Position numbers and translations under genes: made by a program. From Helicobacter rodentium ATCC 700285 (lineage in GTDB: Bacteria > Campylobacterota > Campylobacteria > Campylobacterales > Helicobacteraceae), in assembly GCF_000687535.1 (NCBI RefSeq), contig NZ_JHWC01000001.1, positions 1-64,000 on the forward strand: 64,000 nt of DNA, given 5' to 3'. A model generated the notes under the pieces. The model searched no databases, was not told the DNA's origin, and was given only the letters and a program-made list of their open reading frames with translations. The first letter of the stretch is position 1, and every line of letters begins with the position of its first letter. Below, in pieces: positions 1 to 8,869 of the stretch.

Positions 1-309
1 CAAAATCATCTTAACTACCAACTAGGACAAATCCTTATCCAAGATTCTAAATCTCTTTTTGGAATCTCTAAACTTCCTTTTAAGATTCTACTTACAATTC
101 TAAAACACAAAAACAAACAAAAACAATACCAAACAAATATCAAAAACAATCCTCACCTCAAACTTCCTCCTTTAGAATCTTATCCAGATTATAAAGAATC
201 TTTAAAAATCAAAAACTATTTCTCTTATAAACTAGGAGAAGCCTTCCTTACTTCTATCTCTGCGGGGGAGGGGGGATTCTTACCTTTATACGCAAAGCGC
301 GTAAGTTAA
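1..309 (+). CDS. C-terminal end of a surface-sugar/glycosyl transferase-like protein (5' cut by window edge)
   Basis: Frame 1 is open from the first base to TAA at 307-309, giving about 102 residues. It contains two copies of a YxLG[QE] helical motif (YQLGQILI near residue 6 and YKLGEAFL near residue 80) joined by a Lys/Asn-rich stretch. This tail is typical of Campylobacter and Helicobacter proteins whose N-terminal half is a glycosyl-, sugar- or sulfotransferase; that is family knowledge, and the catalytic part lies outside the window. A G5-A-G6 run near 263-274 close to the stop could make the end prone to slippage. The exact enzyme cannot be named. Confidence 0.5.
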   Translation, partial: QNHLNYQLGQILIQDSKSLFGISKLPFKILLTILKHKNKQKQYQTNIKNNPHLKLPPLESYPDYKESLKIKNYFSYKLGEAFLTSISAGEGGFLPLYAKRVS

Positions 310-366
310 AAGAGGAATATAAGAGATAGAGTTAAGATTCCATTGCAAAACCTAAAGTATGCTACA

Positions 367-440
367 TTATAGATTGCCACGAAAATTCTTCAAATTTTCT
401 CGCAATGACAGGGGAGGACGCAATGACGCAGTGACGAATA
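367..440. repeat. Interspersed hairpin repeat unit (base ATTGCCAC / TCGCAATGAC)
   Basis: One copy of the repeat family that recurs through the window. ATTGCCAC and TCGCAATGAC form the base, and the apical stem GAAAATT pairs with AATTTTC over a CTTCA loop. A partial second copy (GACGCAATGACGCAGTGACG) follows. The 71-codon ORF across this unit is read out of the repeat and is not annotated. Confidence 0.8.
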
Positions 441-479
441 TTTGTTTTACATATTCTCGTAATAACAGAAACTGCTTCC

Positions 480-1139
480 TTATACCTGCACATTCAAATG
501 GCTTTGCATATTGCTTTGCAGGGATTCTTGAATCTTGTTTTGGATTGTTTCCATATTTGCCCCGCTCACATTAAAGGTGAAATGCAAATCGCCCTTTTGC
601 GCCTCTTGCGCTTTAGATAGCGATTCCTCCAACGCCTTTTGCTCCTCTAACCGCTTTTTCTCTTGCTTTTCCTTTAATCTTTCCTCCTCTTGTTTGCGCT
701 TTGCATTTTCCCTTGCGATTCTGCCATCAGGGTCGCTTGTGCCGCTTCCTATCATCGTGATTTCACCTTTGGCGTCTATGCTATAACTCACCTGCGTGAG
801 AGTTCCTGCAAACATTCCTGTATTGAGGGATTGCATAGCCTCTAAATTCTCCTCTAGCCATTGCATTTTTTCCGGATTTTTCAGTGCTTCTTGCAAGAAA
901 GCGGGAGACACGCTAATGGAAGCTGGGATTCCTTCAATGGTCTTACCCGCCTGATTGACGCCATATTTTGCCATAAGCTCCTTTTGTAATTCCTCTAAGG
1001 TTTGTGGCTTCTTAGCATCGTTTGTAATCGTGCTTACCGCCATATCCTCTGTCTTGGTGTAGCTTACGAGTCTCGCACCTTGCGCTTTTGCATTTGCTTG
1101 TGCCATTTGGTAGCCATAGCTTGAATTAATCGCATTCAT
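480..1139 (-). CDS. Hypothetical protein with charged coiled-coil segment
   Basis: 219 residues. The N-terminus (MNAINSSYGYQMAQANAKAQ) is Ala/Gln-rich with no signal peptide or membrane segment. A long Glu/Lys/Gln helix around residues 140-180 (KRKQEEERLKEKQEKKR) predicts a coiled coil, followed by a short beta-like tail. The family is not recognised. The N-terminal style resembles the small hypothetical proteins common in Helicobacter that start MNAIN/MQINS, so it is probably a genuine lineage gene. It stands alone, with hairpin repeats on both sides and no operon partner. Confidence 0.6.
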   Translation of the reverse strand: MNAINSSYGYQMAQANAKAQGARLVSYTKTEDMAVSTITNDAKKPQTLEELQKELMAKYGVNQAGKTIEGIPASISVSPAFLQEALKNPEKMQWLEENLEAMQSLNTGMFAGTLTQVSYSIDAKGEITMIGSGTSDPDGRIARENAKRKQEEERLKEKQEKKRLEEQKALEESLSKAQEAQKGDLHFTFNVSGANMETIQNKIQESLQSNMQSHLNVQV

Positions 1140-1254
1140 TGTCTGCTCCTTATTGCAAATAAATATAAATTTTACCCCCCGTTTAAAGAATTCTTAAATC
1201 GTTGTGCGTTGTGGATTTATGCTAAGGTGAGTGAAACTTGGTATGCAATCCAAA

Positions 1255-1420
1255 CTTATAGATTGCCACGATTCCACAAGTGGAATCTCGCAATGACGCA
1301 GTGGAGAGCGTGGATTGCCACGAAAAGCTAAAGCTTTTCTCGCAATGACAAAAAGCAGGACAATAATGAAATTTCCACCATCTCGTCATTGCGAGGCGTT
1401 AGCCAAAGCAATCTATAATC
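1255..1420. repeat. Cluster of three interspersed hairpin repeats
   Basis: Three units lie between two genes. Unit 1 (about 1261-1297) has apical stem GATTCCAC-AA-GTGGAATC. Unit 2 (about 1313-1350) has GAAAAGCT-AA-AGCTTTTC. Both sit on the same base, ATTGCCAC / TCGCAATGAC. Unit 3 (about 1383-1420) is the short variant in inverse orientation, with GGC-GTTA-GCC inside CATTGCGA...GCAATCTATAAT. Nothing else is seen in the 1140-1455 gap except the upstream region of the 480-1139 gene. Confidence 0.85.
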
Positions 1421-1455
1421 TTGCAAAAAATAACCTTTATAATCGTTTTTTAAAT

Positions 1456-2520
1456 TTAATTCATTATTTCGGTTGTGCTTTTTAGTTTTTGCTTGTCAAA
1501 ATGTGTATAAATGCGTGAAGTATCTAAACTAGCGTGTCCAAGTGCTTCTTGAACCAATACTAAATCTTGGCTTTTTTGATAGAGTAGGGTGGCAAAGCTG
1601 TGTCTAAGCATATGCGCACCATTTTTTTCTTTGCGGATTCCATTTGTGAGCAAAACCTGTTCAACAATGCGGCTAACATAAGCTTGGGTAAGTTTTTTGC
1701 CCTTTTGGTTGCAAAAAACTAAATCATCTTGCACTTCGTTGGGACGAGAATTTATCCAATTTGAAAAATCATAATGAATATTTTTTGATTTTATCATTAC
1801 AACGCGCGGTTTATTGCCTTTACCGCGCACCTGAATAATAAAAAAATCTCCATCTAACATAATATCTTTGATTTTAAGATTCAATGCTTCGCTAACGCGG
1901 ATTCCTGTGTAGATAATAATTTTTAATACTAAGCGGTTGCGCGCACCTAAAGATTCGTGCTTAAACGGAAAGGAATCAATCCCGCTAAGGAAGCGATGTA
2001 CTTCTTTCTCATTCATATAAGAGGGTAATTTTTTTCCACTCTTTCCACGCAATCCACCCCAATTTTTAAGCTCAATGTGGAAGTTATAAGAAGCTCCCTC
2101 ATCATCTTCGTTTTGCTTGTCAATAAAGCCAAAAAAGTTTAGCAGTGTCATACGATAGTTTTTCTTTGTTGCGTCTGAAAGTGCGCTTGTATGAATGGTT
2201 AAAAATTCTTTCAGCATTTCCTCATCTACTTCTTTGATGCTTGCAAGTCCCAAATAAGTTAAGTAGTCATAAAGTTTCAAAAGCGGTTGGATATAAGTAT
2301 TAATGCCAATCAATCCAGCGTTTCGGCATTGCCTACAAACTTCTTTTAAGTCTTTAATGTCTGCGATTCCACGCCTTAAGCTATTTAAGGCGTTTATAAT
2401 TTCTTTTTTGTCACTTACTTGATGATTGGATAAGCTATTAAGTTTGCTGTAAATAAAACGTTCCATCCAGAATAATAAATTCAGAGGAAAATCATCTTTA
2501 AAGTCAAGAGGATAGCGCAT
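1456..2520 (-). CDS. xerH: Tyrosine recombinase XerH (chromosome dimer resolution)
   Basis: 354-residue tyrosine recombinase. The catalytic set is visible: Arg208 in TGIRVSEAL, Lys near 235 in RGKGNKPR, His303-x-x-Arg306 in HMLRHSFA, His329 in LGHASLD and nucleophile Tyr338 in SRIYTHF. Residues 1-165 form the SAM-like core-binding half. Epsilonproteobacteria use one recombinase, XerH, in place of XerC/XerD, acting at a difH site to resolve chromosome dimers with FtsK. Length and motif spacing fit XerH better than an integron or phage integrase, and there is no integrative element next to it. A candidate difH lies about 110 bp upstream. Confidence 0.88.
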   Translation of the reverse strand: MRYPLDFKDDFPLNLLFWMERFIYSKLNSLSNHQVSDKKEIINALNSLRRGIADIKDLKEVCRQCRNAGLIGINTYIQPLLKLYDYLTYLGLASIKEVDEEMLKEFLTIHTSALSDATKKNYRMTLLNFFGFIDKQNEDDEGASYNFHIELKNWGGLRGKSGKKLPSYMNEKEVHRFLSGIDSFPFKHESLGARNRLVLKIIIYTGIRVSEALNLKIKDIMLDGDFFIIQVRGKGNKPRVVMIKSKNIHYDFSNWINSRPNEVQDDLVFCNQKGKKLTQAYVSRIVEQVLLTNGIRKEKNGAHMLRHSFATLLYQKSQDLVLVQEALGHASLDTSRIYTHFDKQKLKSTTEIMN

Positions 2521-2614
2521 AAAACTCCTTAAATTTTATTCCTTGGCATTATATAAAAAATAGAGGAATAAGTAAATCTACTTAAGAAAAATATTTGCGC
2601 AAAGTAACTCAATG

Positions 2615-2656
2615 GGATAAAAAAGTTTGAAAATTGTAGTTTTCAATACAAAATAT
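2615..2656. other. Candidate difH recombination site upstream of xerH
   Basis: A perfect 7-bp inverted repeat, TTGAAAA (2627-2633) and TTTTCAA (2640-2646), surrounds a 6-bp centre TTGTAG. This is the general layout of a Xer core site (two arms around a 6-bp central region), in the gap between xerH and the next gene. The assignment is inference: the arms are AT-rich and were not compared with a verified difH alignment. The rest of 2521-2939 holds only a possible -10 (TATTAT near 2912) and the AAGGAG ribosome site of the next gene. Confidence 0.42.
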
Positions 2657-2939
2657 TAAATAAATCCTCCTATTTTTAAGAATTGTTTAATTTTTGGTTT
2701 TATTGGAAAAATTGTATATGGTTAAGTATGTTTAAGCAAGAATTTAAATTTAACTCCCAAGATTCTTTACAATTCTTTAATCTTTGGCTTTAGGAATATC
2801 AAACGCAAACAGGAGTATAAAATTTGATTGCAATAAAAACTAAAATGGCTTATCTAGCATTTTTATTTCTTATTTTTGTTTTTACTCTAAAGTTTCTTAA
2901 AAATTTTACGATATTATACGAAATTATAAGGAGAATCTA

Positions 2940-3980
2940 ATGGCTGTTTCTTTTCAAACCAACCCCTTTAAAAACCCTTTTGCCTCAAGTGCGTTTGAGA
3001 ATCTTAAACCAAAAGTAAATCAAGAGCACAACAATAGCGACAACACAGAAAGTAAGAACGCTAAAGCAAATACTCAAGACACCAAAACAACAACGATAGA
3101 GAGCGAAATTAAGCAAAGTCTGCTAAATATCACCCCCATAGATAAGGCGCATAATAGTCTAGCCAATGTGATGTTAAGGAATCTAGCAGACGCACTGGAG
3201 GGCGGATACAATGAATATGCTGATATGATGCTAAAAACTATTATTCAAAACTCCCAATTACCCGCTTCAGCCGCTAATGCACCCGGCGGTTCTAAAGGTG
3301 GCGTATATATAGGATCACTCTTTAATACTACAAGTTTTGAATCTACGCAAAACTTAAAATTAACCTTAAGTAATAATTCAAGCGGAGAATCTACACAAAC
3401 TCTGCAATATTCCACTTCCTTTGCTGTAACTTTTAATGCAGAATTTACTGACAAAAATGGCAATAAAATGGCAACACGAAACCAACTCGCTTTGGGCAAA
3501 AACCTTGAAAATCAGCTTACAAATGGGCAAGAATCCATCGCTTCTGCTCTTAAAAATTTCTTTGCAAGACAAATTTTTAATGTAGATTTTGATGGCAATT
3601 TTAGCGACTTTGGAGAAAGCTTGAAAAGCGGGCTTGACAATATGCTTTTCTTGTTTGAAAGCACGGGAGATTCCATATCCAAAGCTTTGCAAAATATACA
3701 AAAAGCAAACGCAAAGAATCCACAAGGGGATATGTCTGCACTTTTTGCTGATTTGCAAAATAAGCTTAATTCTAGTCTTTCAATGTTTGTTGGGATTCCA
3801 AACAATGAGCAAAACAATCCCGCCACTAAAGATTGGCTCAAAAGCTCAAATGCGCTTACAATCACCGCTTCTTATGAACAATATAGCGCACAATGGATAG
3901 GCAAAAAGCTTGATAATTCCGAATCTAACCTACGGGAGTATAATTCGTCCAAGAGTGCTTCTTTCAAATTTGAAGCTTAA
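2940..3980 (+). CDS. Hypothetical protein, Asn/Ser-rich, unknown function
   Basis: 346 residues, ATG preceded by AAGGAG. Residues 1-55 are Asn/Thr/Ser/Lys-rich and probably disordered. The middle (about 115-185) is rich in Asn/Ser/Thr in alternating beta-like patterns, and the C-terminal half has amphipathic helices (ESIASALKNFFARQIFNVDF and onward). No signal peptide, membrane segment or known motif was found. The composition could suit an exported or flagellum-associated protein, but that is speculation. It is transcribed alone and divergently from xerH. Confidence 0.6.
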   Translation: MAVSFQTNPFKNPFASSAFENLKPKVNQEHNNSDNTESKNAKANTQDTKTTTIESEIKQSLLNITPIDKAHNSLANVMLRNLADALEGGYNEYADMMLKTIIQNSQLPASAANAPGGSKGGVYIGSLFNTTSFESTQNLKLTLSNNSSGESTQTLQYSTSFAVTFNAEFTDKNGNKMATRNQLALGKNLENQLTNGQESIASALKNFFARQIFNVDFDGNFSDFGESLKSGLDNMLFLFESTGDSISKALQNIQKANAKNPQGDMSALFADLQNKLNSSLSMFVGIPNNEQNNPATKDWLKSSNALTITASYEQYSAQWIGKKLDNSESNLREYNSSKSASFKFEA

Positions 3981-4026
3981 GAAAAGGGATTCTGCACCGC
4001 CCTATTCTATTTGATTGTGTGTTTTA

Positions 4027-4578
4027 TTAAAAATCTAGTTCGTGCGTTAGATTCTTGAATTTAATATATTCTAATTGCTTTTTGATATGCTTATTTTCCT
4101 CGCTTAAAGAATCTAGTTGCACTTGAAGTTGAACAAGACTGCGGCTCGTATAATAAATATTGTTGCGAATATAAATTTTTGGCACAAAGATTAGAAGAGC
4201 CACAAACATAAGCGCAAATACGAGACATACGCTCCGAAATGGAATCTCATTAAAGTTTAAATCTACCTCTAAAACTGCTTCTTTTTCGTCTGGATTCAAA
4301 CCCACAAATTGTGTCGTTTGTGTAAAATTCCCCTCTTTTGGCTTAAGCGATAAATCGTCTAATAGCGCAATTTCCTTATCGTGTTTTTGTAATTTGGAAT
4401 CCTCTTGAACGGAATCCTTACTAGCCTGCGTGTATCGCTCCTCCAAAAAATCCAAATTTTCTTCAGAAATATTACTTTCTTTCTTAAAAAATCTTTCCAA
4501 AAACCCACGCTTTTGTATTTTGTCCTTTTTCTCTAGGCGCAAATCCTCAAATGATTCCACACTATCCCCCAAACTCAA
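4027..4578 (-). CDS. FtsL-like single-pass membrane division protein
   Basis: About 183 residues: a charged cytoplasmic N-terminus of about 115 residues, one membrane helix (near 117-133, LVFALMFVALLIFVPKIYI) and a short periplasmic coiled coil (LVQLQVQLDSLSEENKHIKKQ). That topology, and the position directly behind rsmH (17-nt overlap if the TTG at 4578 is used), match FtsL, which pairs with FtsB/FtsQ in the divisome. Sequence identity in this family is too low to prove it by eye, so no symbol is given. The long cytoplasmic extension is unusual. A GTG at 4560 is an alternative start. Confidence 0.55.
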   Translation of the reverse strand: MSLGDSVESFEDLRLEKKDKIQKRGFLERFFKKESNISEENLDFLEERYTQASKDSVQEDSKLQKHDKEIALLDDLSLKPKEGNFTQTTQFVGLNPDEKEAVLEVDLNFNEIPFRSVCLVFALMFVALLIFVPKIYIRNNIYYTSRSLVQLQVQLDSLSEENKHIKKQLEYIKFKNLTHELDF

Positions 4579-5509
4579 AGCCTCTTAGCTTTGCACTGCG
4601 TGAGCGCGGATTGCTTTGCAATTCATTTTCTCTTGCACTAAGTGGCTTTTTATAGAGATTACGCCCTTTTCTATGCCCTCCCCCACATACACAGCGCATT
4701 ACACTAGAATCGCAAATGCAATCCCTCTCCCATTCTCTAAAAGCCATTTTAACGATTCTATCCTCTAAAGAATGGAATGCAATGATACAAACCCTAGCCT
4801 CTTTACGCAAAGGATTCTCCTCTATGGCTTTTAATAACCGCTCCAACTCTCCTAGCTCATCATTGACTGCGATTCTTAAGGCTTGAAAGGCTTGTGTGGC
4901 GGGGTGAATCTTGGGGTGTTTAAAGTGTTTTGCAATCAGAGTACTTAGGGCTTTTGCGCTTGTAAATTTCTCTATTTTTCTTGATTCTACAATCAAACGC
5001 GCTAACTTTTTATACTCTCTAATCTCTCCAAAATCTCTAAAAATTCTCTCCAATTCACCAAGAGAATAGGTATTGACAATCTCTTTAGCATTTAAAATTT
5101 GTGCTTGATTCATTCGCATATCTAGTTGTTCTGAATCAAAACAAAATCCACGTTCCTTATTATCAAACTGCATTGAGGATACACCAATATCTGCGAGGAT
5201 TCCAACTATTTCTTGTTTTGAATCTAAATCTTTTAAAAGCTCCGCCACCACCGCACTATAACTTCCTAGCCGACAAGAAAATCTCCCATCAAAGCCTTTT
5301 AACCGATTCTTTGCAAACTCTAGCGCAGCACAATCCCTATCAATGCCGATAATGCGCAACTTGGGATAAGCTTTTAAAAGTGCCTCACTATGTCCGCCAA
5401 AGCCCAATGTGCAATCAAGTAGCACCCCACCCTCTTGCACCAAAGGTGCGTCAAAGGATTCCAAAACTTGCTCCAATAAAACAGGAATATGCGGAATCTC
5501 CATAAGCAC
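4562..5509 (-). CDS. rsmH: 16S rRNA (cytosine1402-N4)-methyltransferase RsmH
   Basis: About 313-315 residues. It starts PHIPVLLEQVL, followed by the SAM-binding motif LLDCTLGFGGHSEALL. ILADIGVSSMQFD and a C-terminal FHSLEDRIVK complete the family signature. The C-terminal Cys cluster (CICDSSVMRCVCGGGHRKG) is conserved in bacterial MraW/RsmH. It methylates N4 of C1402 in 16S rRNA. murA ends directly before it (GTG at 5507-5509 or ATG at 5501-5503; the ATG gives the usual MEIPHIPV start). It forms an operon with the ftsL-like gene, as in division/cell-wall clusters. Confidence 0.93.
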   Translation of the reverse strand: MLMEIPHIPVLLEQVLESFDAPLVQEGGVLLDCTLGFGGHSEALLKAYPKLRIIGIDRDCAALEFAKNRLKGFDGRFSCRLGSYSAVVAELLKDLDSKQEIVGILADIGVSSMQFDNKERGFCFDSEQLDMRMNQAQILNAKEIVNTYSLGELERIFRDFGEIREYKKLARLIVESRKIEKFTSAKALSTLIAKHFKHPKIHPATQAFQALRIAVNDELGELERLLKAIEENPLRKEARVCIIAFHSLEDRIVKMAFREWERDCICDSSVMRCVCGGGHRKGRNLYKKPLSARENELQSNPRSRSAKLRGFEFGG

Positions 5510-6775
5510 CTATTCTTCTAAGCGAGAAATTTGAGCACCTAGTTTTGTGAGTTTTGCTTCCAAATCCTCATAACCACGGTCTAAATGATAAATTCTGTGA
5601 ATATTGGTTGTGCCTTTAGCGATTAAACCCGCAAGAACCAACGCGCTAGAGGCGCGTAAATCAGTCGCCATTACATCTGCTCCAATCAAATGGCTTCTAT
5701 CAATCGTTGCGGTATTTCCGCGCAAAGAGATATTTGCTCCCATTCTTTGCAACTCGCTTACATGCATAAAGCGATTCTCAAAAAGCCTCTCCTCAATAAT
5801 ACTGCTCCCCTCACATTGTGTCGCTAACGCCATAAACTGCGCTTGCATATCAGTGGGGAATCCCGGATATTCTGTTGTGGAGAGCGTAAAGGCATTGCGC
5901 TTCTCTGTCGGATAAATGGTAATGGAATCTTGATTGAAAGTCAAGCGGAATCCAATTTCCTCTAGCTTTGCAATCACTGCGCCCAAGTGATTGGGTTCAA
6001 CACTATGTAGAGTAATTTGTGAATTTGTAATCGCCCCCGCGCATAAATAAGTTCCTGCTTCAATGCGGTCTGGAATCACCTTAATGTTTGTAGGTATCTC
6101 TAGCCCTTCTCCCTCTGTGCCATACACTTCAATCGTATCGCTTCCGATTCCACTAATCTCTACACCGCTATCGCGCAAAACTTCGCAGAGTTGCACAACT
6201 TCGGGTTCTTTTGCTGCATTCATAATGGTTGTTTTACCCTTTGCCATTGCCGCTGCCATTAGGATATTTTCTGTGCCTGTAACCGTAATTTTATCAAAAT
6301 TGATTGTCGCACCTTGTAGCCCATTTTTCGCGGTTGCGACAATATAACCCCCCTCAATCCTAATCTCTGCACCCATTTTCTCTAAGGCTTTAATGTGCAA
6401 ATCAACGGGTCTAGCACCAATCGCACAGCCTCCGGGCAAACTCACTTCGCAATGCCCAAATCGTCCCAAAAGCGGTCCTAACACCAAAATAGACGCACGC
6501 ATTTTGCGCACAATTTCATAGGTGGCTTTTGTGCTATTAAGTTTAGAAATCTCTACACACGTTGTATGGTCATCTATCTTACTAACCTCACAACCAAGCA
6601 TGGTTAGTAGATTAAAAAAAGTTTTAATATCCACGACATTGGGTAGATTTTCAAGTGTAATCTTGTTTTTAGTCAGCAAGGTAAAAGCAATCAAGGGCAA
6701 AGCAGAATTTTTTGCCCCTGCAATGTTAATTGCTCCATTTAATCGCACACCGCCTTGTAATGCCAGATAATCCAT
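5510..6775 (-). CDS. murA: UDP-N-acetylglucosamine 1-carboxyvinyltransferase MurA
   Basis: 421 residues, the usual MurA length. Start [22 protein letters not shown] carries the conserved [11 protein letters not shown] segment. The active-site loop is [14 protein letters not shown] with catalytic Cys117; Cys (not Asp) predicts the fosfomycin-sensitive type. It transfers enolpyruvate from PEP to UDP-GlcNAc, the first committed step of peptidoglycan synthesis in the cytoplasm. The C-terminal [15 protein letters not shown] and LDRGYE segments are also conserved. It is the first gene of a murA-rsmH-ftsL-like run on the minus strand. Confidence 0.96.
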   Translation of the reverse strand: MDYLALQGGVRLNGAINIAGAKNSALPLIAFTLLTKNKITLENLPNVVDIKTFFNLLTMLGCEVSKIDDHTTCVEISKLNSTKATYEIVRKMRASILVLGPLLGRFGHCEVSLPGGCAIGARPVDLHIKALEKMGAEIRIEGGYIVATAKNGLQGATINFDKITVTGTENILMAAAMAKGKTTIMNAAKEPEVVQLCEVLRDSGVEISGIGSDTIEVYGTEGEGLEIPTNIKVIPDRIEAGTYLCAGAITNSQITLHSVEPNHLGAVIAKLEEIGFRLTFNQDSITIYPTEKRNAFTLSTTEYPGFPTDMQAQFMALATQCEGSSIIEERLFENRFMHVSELQRMGANISLRGNTATIDRSHLIGADVMATDLRASSALVLAGLIAKGTTNIHRIYHLDRGYEDLEAKLTKLGAQISRLEE

Positions 6776-6798
6776 TTTGCCTCCCTATTCTTTTATAT

Positions 6799-7251
6799 TT
6801 ATTTCTTTTTACCTTTTTTCTCATCACGATTCTTTAATGCTGAACCAATCACCGTTTCTATTTCTTTTTTATAATTTGGATTCGCTTTTACAATCTCCTC
6901 CCGATAGCTTACAACCCTATCAATATCCATTTTAGGACACCAAGAAAGAGCACCAATAAAATCAATGCGCTCTTGATATTCTTTACTCTCTTTGTTAATG
7001 TCTCCAAAGTGCAAAAAATTCTTATTGAACGATTCTAAGGCTTCCTCTAACAATTCTTGCTCGGAATTTTCATCTTTAAAAATTGAAATAAGGTAATTAA
7101 TATTTTGAAATTTTTTCTCTCTTCCCCTTAATACCGCAAGATAAGCTTGTATTCTTTCGTAAATAATAAATCCTCCCGCAAGCAAAAAGAATGGGAGCAT
7201 CAAAATAGATAAAAGCAAAAAAACAAAAAGGTAAAAGCTGAAGCTATACAT
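6799..7251 (-). CDS. Hypothetical inner-membrane protein
   Basis: 150 residues. Residues 5-31 are one strong hydrophobic helix (YLFVFLLLSILMLPFFLLAG). The rest is soluble, helical and charged, ending in a Lys-rich tail (KNRDEKKGKKK). A SW-C motif (ALSWCPKMD) lies near residue 103. The ATG overlaps the galU stop (TAATG), so it is probably co-translated with galU. Similar small anchored proteins occur in Helicobacter, but no function is known to me. Confidence 0.7.
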   Translation of the reverse strand: MYSFSFYLFVFLLLSILMLPFFLLAGGFIIYERIQAYLAVLRGREKKFQNINYLISIFKDENSEQELLEEALESFNKNFLHFGDINKESKEYQERIDFIGALSWCPKMDIDRVVSYREEIVKANPNYKKEIETVIGSALKNRDEKKGKKK

Positions 7252-8084
7252 TATTCTTTATTGCCTTTTAAGAATTTCTCATAAAACACATTGGTCGCTT
7301 TCACAAACCCATCTACACTTCCGCAATCATAGCGCGTTCCTTTGAATTTATACCCAAGCACCATTCCTTTTTTGCATTGTTCCAAAAGTGCGTCTGTGAT
7401 TTGAATCTCCCCATTTTTGCCGGGTTTTGTTTGGTGTAGAATCTCAAAAATATCCGGCGTTAAGATATAGCGTCCAATGATGGCTAAATTACTCGGAGCT
7501 TCCTCTATGCTTGGCTTTTCAATCATATTATCAATCACAAATACATTCTCATCTATGTTGCGTCCCGCAATCACCCCATATTTGCTCACTTCCTCTTGTG
7601 CGACTTCCTCTACCGCAACAATGGAGCAACGATATTTTGCATAGATTTTACACATTTGGCTTAACACGCCCTCCCCTGCATTGTCGCATAAATCATCACT
7701 CAAAATTACCGCGAAAGGTTCATTACCGATGAGATTTTCCCCACACAAAATCGCGTGTCCCAAGCCTTTCATCTCCATTTGACGCGTGTAAGAAAAGTTG
7801 CAAGTCTCTAAAATATGACGAATGTCTTTTAAGAGATTCTCTTTGCTTGTGCCTTTGAGTTGAGATTCTAGCTCAAAACCAATATCAAAATGATCTTCTA
7901 ATGCCCTTTTTCCGCGCCCTGTAACAATCGCCATATTAAAGATTCCAGCCTCCATTGCCTCTTCTACGCCATATTGAATCAAGGGGCGATTCACAATGGG
8001 TAACATTTCCTTTGGAATCGCTTTGGAAGCGGGTAAAAATCGTGTGCCATAACCCGCAGCCGGGAATAAACATTTTCTAATCAT
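7251..8084 (-). CDS. galU: UTP-glucose-1-phosphate uridylyltransferase GalU
   Basis: 277 residues from ATG at 8082-8084, chosen because GGAGAGA lies just upstream and the protein then begins MIRKCLFPAAGYGTRFLPAS, the family N-terminus. A longer frame upstream would overlap the preceding gene. The nucleotide-binding loop GYGTRFLPASKAIPKEMLPI, IEKP and the G-x-G-EIQ segment are visible. It makes UDP-glucose from UTP and glucose-1-phosphate for LPS and other glycans. It follows a DUF815 ATPase gene by 11 bp and overlaps the downstream membrane-protein gene. Confidence 0.94.
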   Translation of the reverse strand: MIRKCLFPAAGYGTRFLPASKAIPKEMLPIVNRPLIQYGVEEAMEAGIFNMAIVTGRGKRALEDHFDIGFELESQLKGTSKENLLKDIRHILETCNFSYTRQMEMKGLGHAILCGENLIGNEPFAVILSDDLCDNAGEGVLSQMCKIYAKYRCSIVAVEEVAQEEVSKYGVIAGRNIDENVFVIDNMIEKPSIEEAPSNLAIIGRYILTPDIFEILHQTKPGKNGEIQITDALLEQCKKGMVLGYKFKGTRYDCGSVDGFVKATNVFYEKFLKGNKE

Positions 8085-8095
8085 TCTCTCTCCTT

Positions 8096-8869
8096 TTATA
8101 AATAATCCATCAAGCCACTTTGATATAGTGCGTAAAATTGAGCGGCAGTGCGAGGATTGCGCGTTCCTTTTTGTCCCGCGTATTGCATTGCCTTTTGGCA
8201 AATCCTCTCCCAATTCTGTGGCAATGCTTGATTTTGCAGAAAATACTGCTTCAAAACCTCTAAATACTCGCTGCTTCCGTGCGCATAGAATCCAATACAG
8301 AGAGGAAATCTATCGCTTAGGGCAATTTTATCCTCATTGCCCTCATACCCAAAAATCTCGTTTTCATCGTGAAATTCCGGCAATAAATGCCGCCGATTGC
8401 TTGTCGCATAGATTCTAATATTGTTAGGCTGCGATTCCAATCCACCCTCCAACACACTCTTTAAACCTTTGTAACTTTTCTCATCATTCTCAAAACTCAA
8501 ATCATCGCAAAAAATAATGAATGAATAAGTTTTCGTGCGTAAAGAATCAAAAATTTCGGGCAGAATCTCTAAAAATTCCTTATCTATTTGCAAGATTCTT
8601 AAATTCTCTTTATAGTATCGCAAAAGCAAAGCAAGAATAAGAGAACTCTTGCCACTCCCTCTTGCTCCCCAAAGCAACACATTCACGCCTAAACCTTGAC
8701 GCAAAAAAACCTCTGTATTTGCACAAAGAAGCGCAATCTCCTTTTTCAATCCCACGAAAGATTCCAAAGGTTTTGCGCTAAGCTCTGTCTCTGCGATTCC
8801 GTGCAAATACCCACTTCTACGATATACTGCAGCGATATGCGCTTCCAAATCCCACGATAAATCAGGCAT
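8096..8869 (-). CDS. DUF815-type AAA+ ATPase
   Basis: 257 residues. Walker A is GARGSGKSS (about residues 68-76), Walker B is FIIFCDDLSFE, an arginine/sensor-type region ATSNRRHLLPE follows, and the C-terminal helical part includes GTRNPRTAAQFY. This order is typical of the DUF815 family, P-loop ATPases of unknown target often annotated simply as ATP-binding protein. The start overlaps the clpA stop by 8 nt, so it is probably translated with clpA-clpS. A link to proteolysis is inferred from context only. Confidence 0.85.
   Translation of the reverse strand: MPDLSWDLEAHIAAVYRRSGYLHGIAETELSAKPLESFVGLKKEIALLCANTEVFLRQGLGVNVLLWGARGSGKSSLILALLLRYYKENLRILQIDKEFLEILPEIFDSLRTKTYSFIIFCDDLSFENDEKSYKGLKSVLEGGLESQPNNIRIYATSNRRHLLPEFHDENEIFGYEGNEDKIALSDRFPLCIGFYAHGSSEYLEVLKQYFLQNQALPQNWERICQKAMQYAGQKGTRNPRTAAQFYALYQSGLMDYL

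Noticed and set aside
359-574. 71-codon ORF on the plus strand (LPRKFFKFSRNDRGGRNDA)
   Set aside because: It is the translation of the hairpin repeat and then runs antisense into the 480-1139 gene; no ribosome site.
3245-3900. Several ORFs antisense or out of frame to the 2940-3980 gene
   Set aside because: Shadow frames without ribosome sites; the Ser/Leu/Cys-rich composition is typical of antisense readings.
7251-8213. GalU starting at 8213
   Set aside because: The first 43 residues overlap the DUF815 gene in another frame and do not look like GalU; ATG 8084 has a good ribosome site and the family N-terminus.
8096-8869. DUF815 ATPase as part of a defence system
   Set aside because: It sits in a housekeeping run (clpS-clpA-DUF815-galU) with overlaps and no nuclease or effector gene.
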